Part shown: positions 5,837 to 7,057 of the stretch, in pieces
How the letters are laid out: each line of letters begins with the position of its first letter
How positions within the stretch are numbered: the first letter of the stretch is position 1
The notes under the pieces: model-generated
What the model saw: the letters and a program-made list of their open reading frames with translations, nothing else
Database searches by the model: none
What the model was told of the DNA's origin: nothing
From: Desulfuromonadales bacterium C00003068
GTDB taxonomy: Bacteria > Desulfobacterota > Desulfuromonadia > Desulfuromonadales > Desulfuromonadaceae
Direction of reading: 5' to 3'
Length of the DNA: 7,057 nt
Assembly: GCA_001751155.1 (NCBI GenBank)
Contig: MAXR01000053.1
Location: 160-7,216, forward strand
Made by a program: the position numbers and the translations under genes

Positions 5837-7057
5837 ATGAAATTTTTGACAAATAAGCCTGCACAAGAGCCACAATCTGTTTTGTATACACGCTGCACCG
5901 TTGATTTAACTGACGGTGCTCAACTGTTTGAAGAGGTTCCATGTCGCAACCTAGAGGATGTCCTCGGTGGCTTTGGTCGCTCGTTTCAAGATCTGGCTGA
6001 GCGTCAGATCGATAATGCCTATTGTGATGAAAACCCACTGATCGTTAATACCGGTCTGCTCACAGGTAGTACCGCCATGACCGGGATGCGCACCTATTTC
6101 TCCGGTTATAGTCCAATTAAGGGTTCCCTCAAGGGGTTACCGGCGGCTATGTGGTCAACGGGCAGTGGTAAGTTCGGTGCTAAATTTAAGTGGACAGGAC
6201 TTGACGAGCTGGTATTTGAAAATCGTTCCGATACCCCCATTTACGTCATTATTCGTGAATCGGAAAACGGCCCTCAGGTCGAGATCAAAGATGGCACCCA
6301 TCTGGTTGGTCTATCGACTCACGATAAGATGATGGTGCTGTATAAAGAATATCCTGATTGTCACTTCGCCAGTATCGGCCAAGCTGGTGAAAACTGGGAA
6401 AACAACTACATGGGTGCGGTGGCACTGAGTACAGTAAACCAGCTCAAGTCGGGTGAAGATAAGTGCCGTTTTGCTGGCCGTGGTGGTATGGGTAGCCTGA
6501 TGGGCTATAAAAATATCATGGCGTTGGTGGCGCAGAGTACCGATCGCAAAACGCCGATCCCTAAAGAGGTTAAGCAGGTTAACCGTCAAGTTGTTACCGG
6601 TGATGGTGCGGCGCGTATCCAGCCGCTCAAGCGTGGCGGTGGCGGCGGAACCTGGGCTGCCTACGACGTTATGCAGGCATTCCATGCTGTTCCGGTGAAT
6701 AACTTCCGCCCACAGGGTAATGACATTCCTGAAAAACTGTTCCGTGAAAATGTTGAGAAGGATTACTTCATTGAGTCACAGGCTTGCTACCGTTGCGGTA
6801 TCACCTGTCACAACAATATTTCCCATAAAAATGACGATGGCACTCGCGGTGAATTTATCGCCAAGTTTGACTACGAGCCCCTCAACCTGCTCGGCACCAA
6901 CCTTGGTATCCATGAAGGTGGGCAGGCCGCACGGCTAATTCAGCTCGGCGACAACTACGGTATGGACTCCATCTCCCTCGGTGTCACTGTTTCTTATGTG
7001 TTGTCGTATAACGAGCGCCACCCCGAAGCACCGATCCTTAACGGGGCCACCTTTGGC
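5837..7057 (+). CDS. aor: aldehyde:ferredoxin oxidoreductase family protein, tungsten type (3' end cut by window)
   Basis: Enzymes of this family oxidise aldehydes to carboxylic acids and reduce ferredoxin, using a tungsten bis-pyranopterin and one [4Fe-4S] cluster; no signal peptide is visible. The window holds 407 codons with no stop, against about 600 residues in typical members, so roughly a third is missing. Family landmarks resembling Pyrococcus AOR as I remember it are GLLTGSTAMTG (73-83), ASIGQAGEN (178-186), AGRGGMGSLMGYKN (213-226) and the cluster-binding C317-x2-C320-x3-C324. The fourth cluster cysteine should lie beyond the window. A run of five glycines (267-271) falls in the linker between domains. 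ATG 5837 follows GGAGAAGG at good spacing. The MoaD-like gene upstream fits a pterin-cofactor enzyme. Tungsten rather than molybdenum, and the exact aldehyde, are inferred from family; a divergent AOR paralogue with another substrate is possible. Confidence 0.92.
   Translation, partial: MKFLTNKPAQEPQSVLYTRCTVDLTDGAQLFEEVPCRNLEDVLGGFGRSFQDLAERQIDNAYCDENPLIVNTGLLTGSTAMTGMRTYFSGYSPIKGSLKGLPAAMWSTGSGKFGAKFKWTGLDELVFENRSDTPIYVIIRESENGPQVEIKDGTHLVGLSTHDKMMVLYKEYPDCHFASIGQAGENWENNYMGAVALSTVNQLKSGEDKCRFAGRGGMGSLMGYKNIMALVAQSTDRKTPIPKEVKQVNRQVVTGDGAARIQPLKRGGGGGTWAAYDVMQAFHAVPVNNFRPQGNDIPEKLFRENVEKDYFIESQACYRCGITCHNNISHKNDDGTRGEFIAKFDYEPLNLLGTNLGIHEGGQAARLIQLGDNYGMDSISLGVTVSYVLSYNERHPEAPILNGATFG

Noticed and set aside
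5942..5950. TGTCGCAAC inside aor, identical to nine bases of the upstream dyad near 2057
   Set aside because: It encodes conserved reading-frame codons, lacks the inverted partner arm, and one 9-base match in 7 kb is readily due to chance.
6311..6685. 124-codon open frame on the minus strand within aor
   Set aside because: It overlaps conserved AOR motifs on the + strand and has no recognisable domain; a shadow frame.

Overview
The window looks like part of the chromosome of an anaerobic, amino-acid- or organic-acid-using Gram-negative bacterium, most likely a delta-type proteobacterium such as the Desulfuromonas/Pelobacter/Geobacter group. This placement is an inference from the gene set: a sigma-54 activator, a large NAD-type glutamate dehydrogenase, and a tungsten-type aldehyde:ferredoxin oxidoreductase with its own MoaD-like protein. 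No rRNA or other marker gene is present. All genes lie on the + strand and there is no sign of mobile DNA, CRISPR or tRNA.

Layout: (1) 95-1855 encodes a PAS-PAS-AAA+-Fis sigma-54-dependent activator, closed by a clean intrinsic terminator at 1862-1887. (2) A gap of about 475 bp (1856-2331) holds a well-spaced sigma-54 (-24/-12) promoter at 2107-2121, candidate upstream activator dyads at 2024-2065, and a leader of about 200 nt. (3) 2332-5355 encodes a ~1007-residue glutamate dehydrogenase of the large GDH2-like (115 kDa) class. Its best start is 39 codons inside the longest open frame. A 13-bp hairpin at 5367-5405 follows. (4) 5444-5671 encodes a 74-75-residue MoaD/ThiS-like sulfur carrier ending in Gly-Gly-Gly. 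(5) After a structured 165-nt gap, 5837 to the window end encodes the first 407 residues of an AOR-family oxidoreductase, cut off by the window edge.

How they may work together (inference): the activator probably switches on the dehydrogenase from the sigma-54 promoter. This recalls RocR control of the glutamate dehydrogenase gene rocG in Bacillus. Glutamate dehydrogenase regenerates 2-oxoglutarate and NADH while amino acids are being transaminated. AOR oxidises the aldehydes that arise from the resulting 2-oxo acids and passes electrons to ferredoxin. The MoaD-like protein would supply the dithiolene sulfur of the pterin cofactor. The genes belong to known families; the points worth a second look are mainly regulatory.
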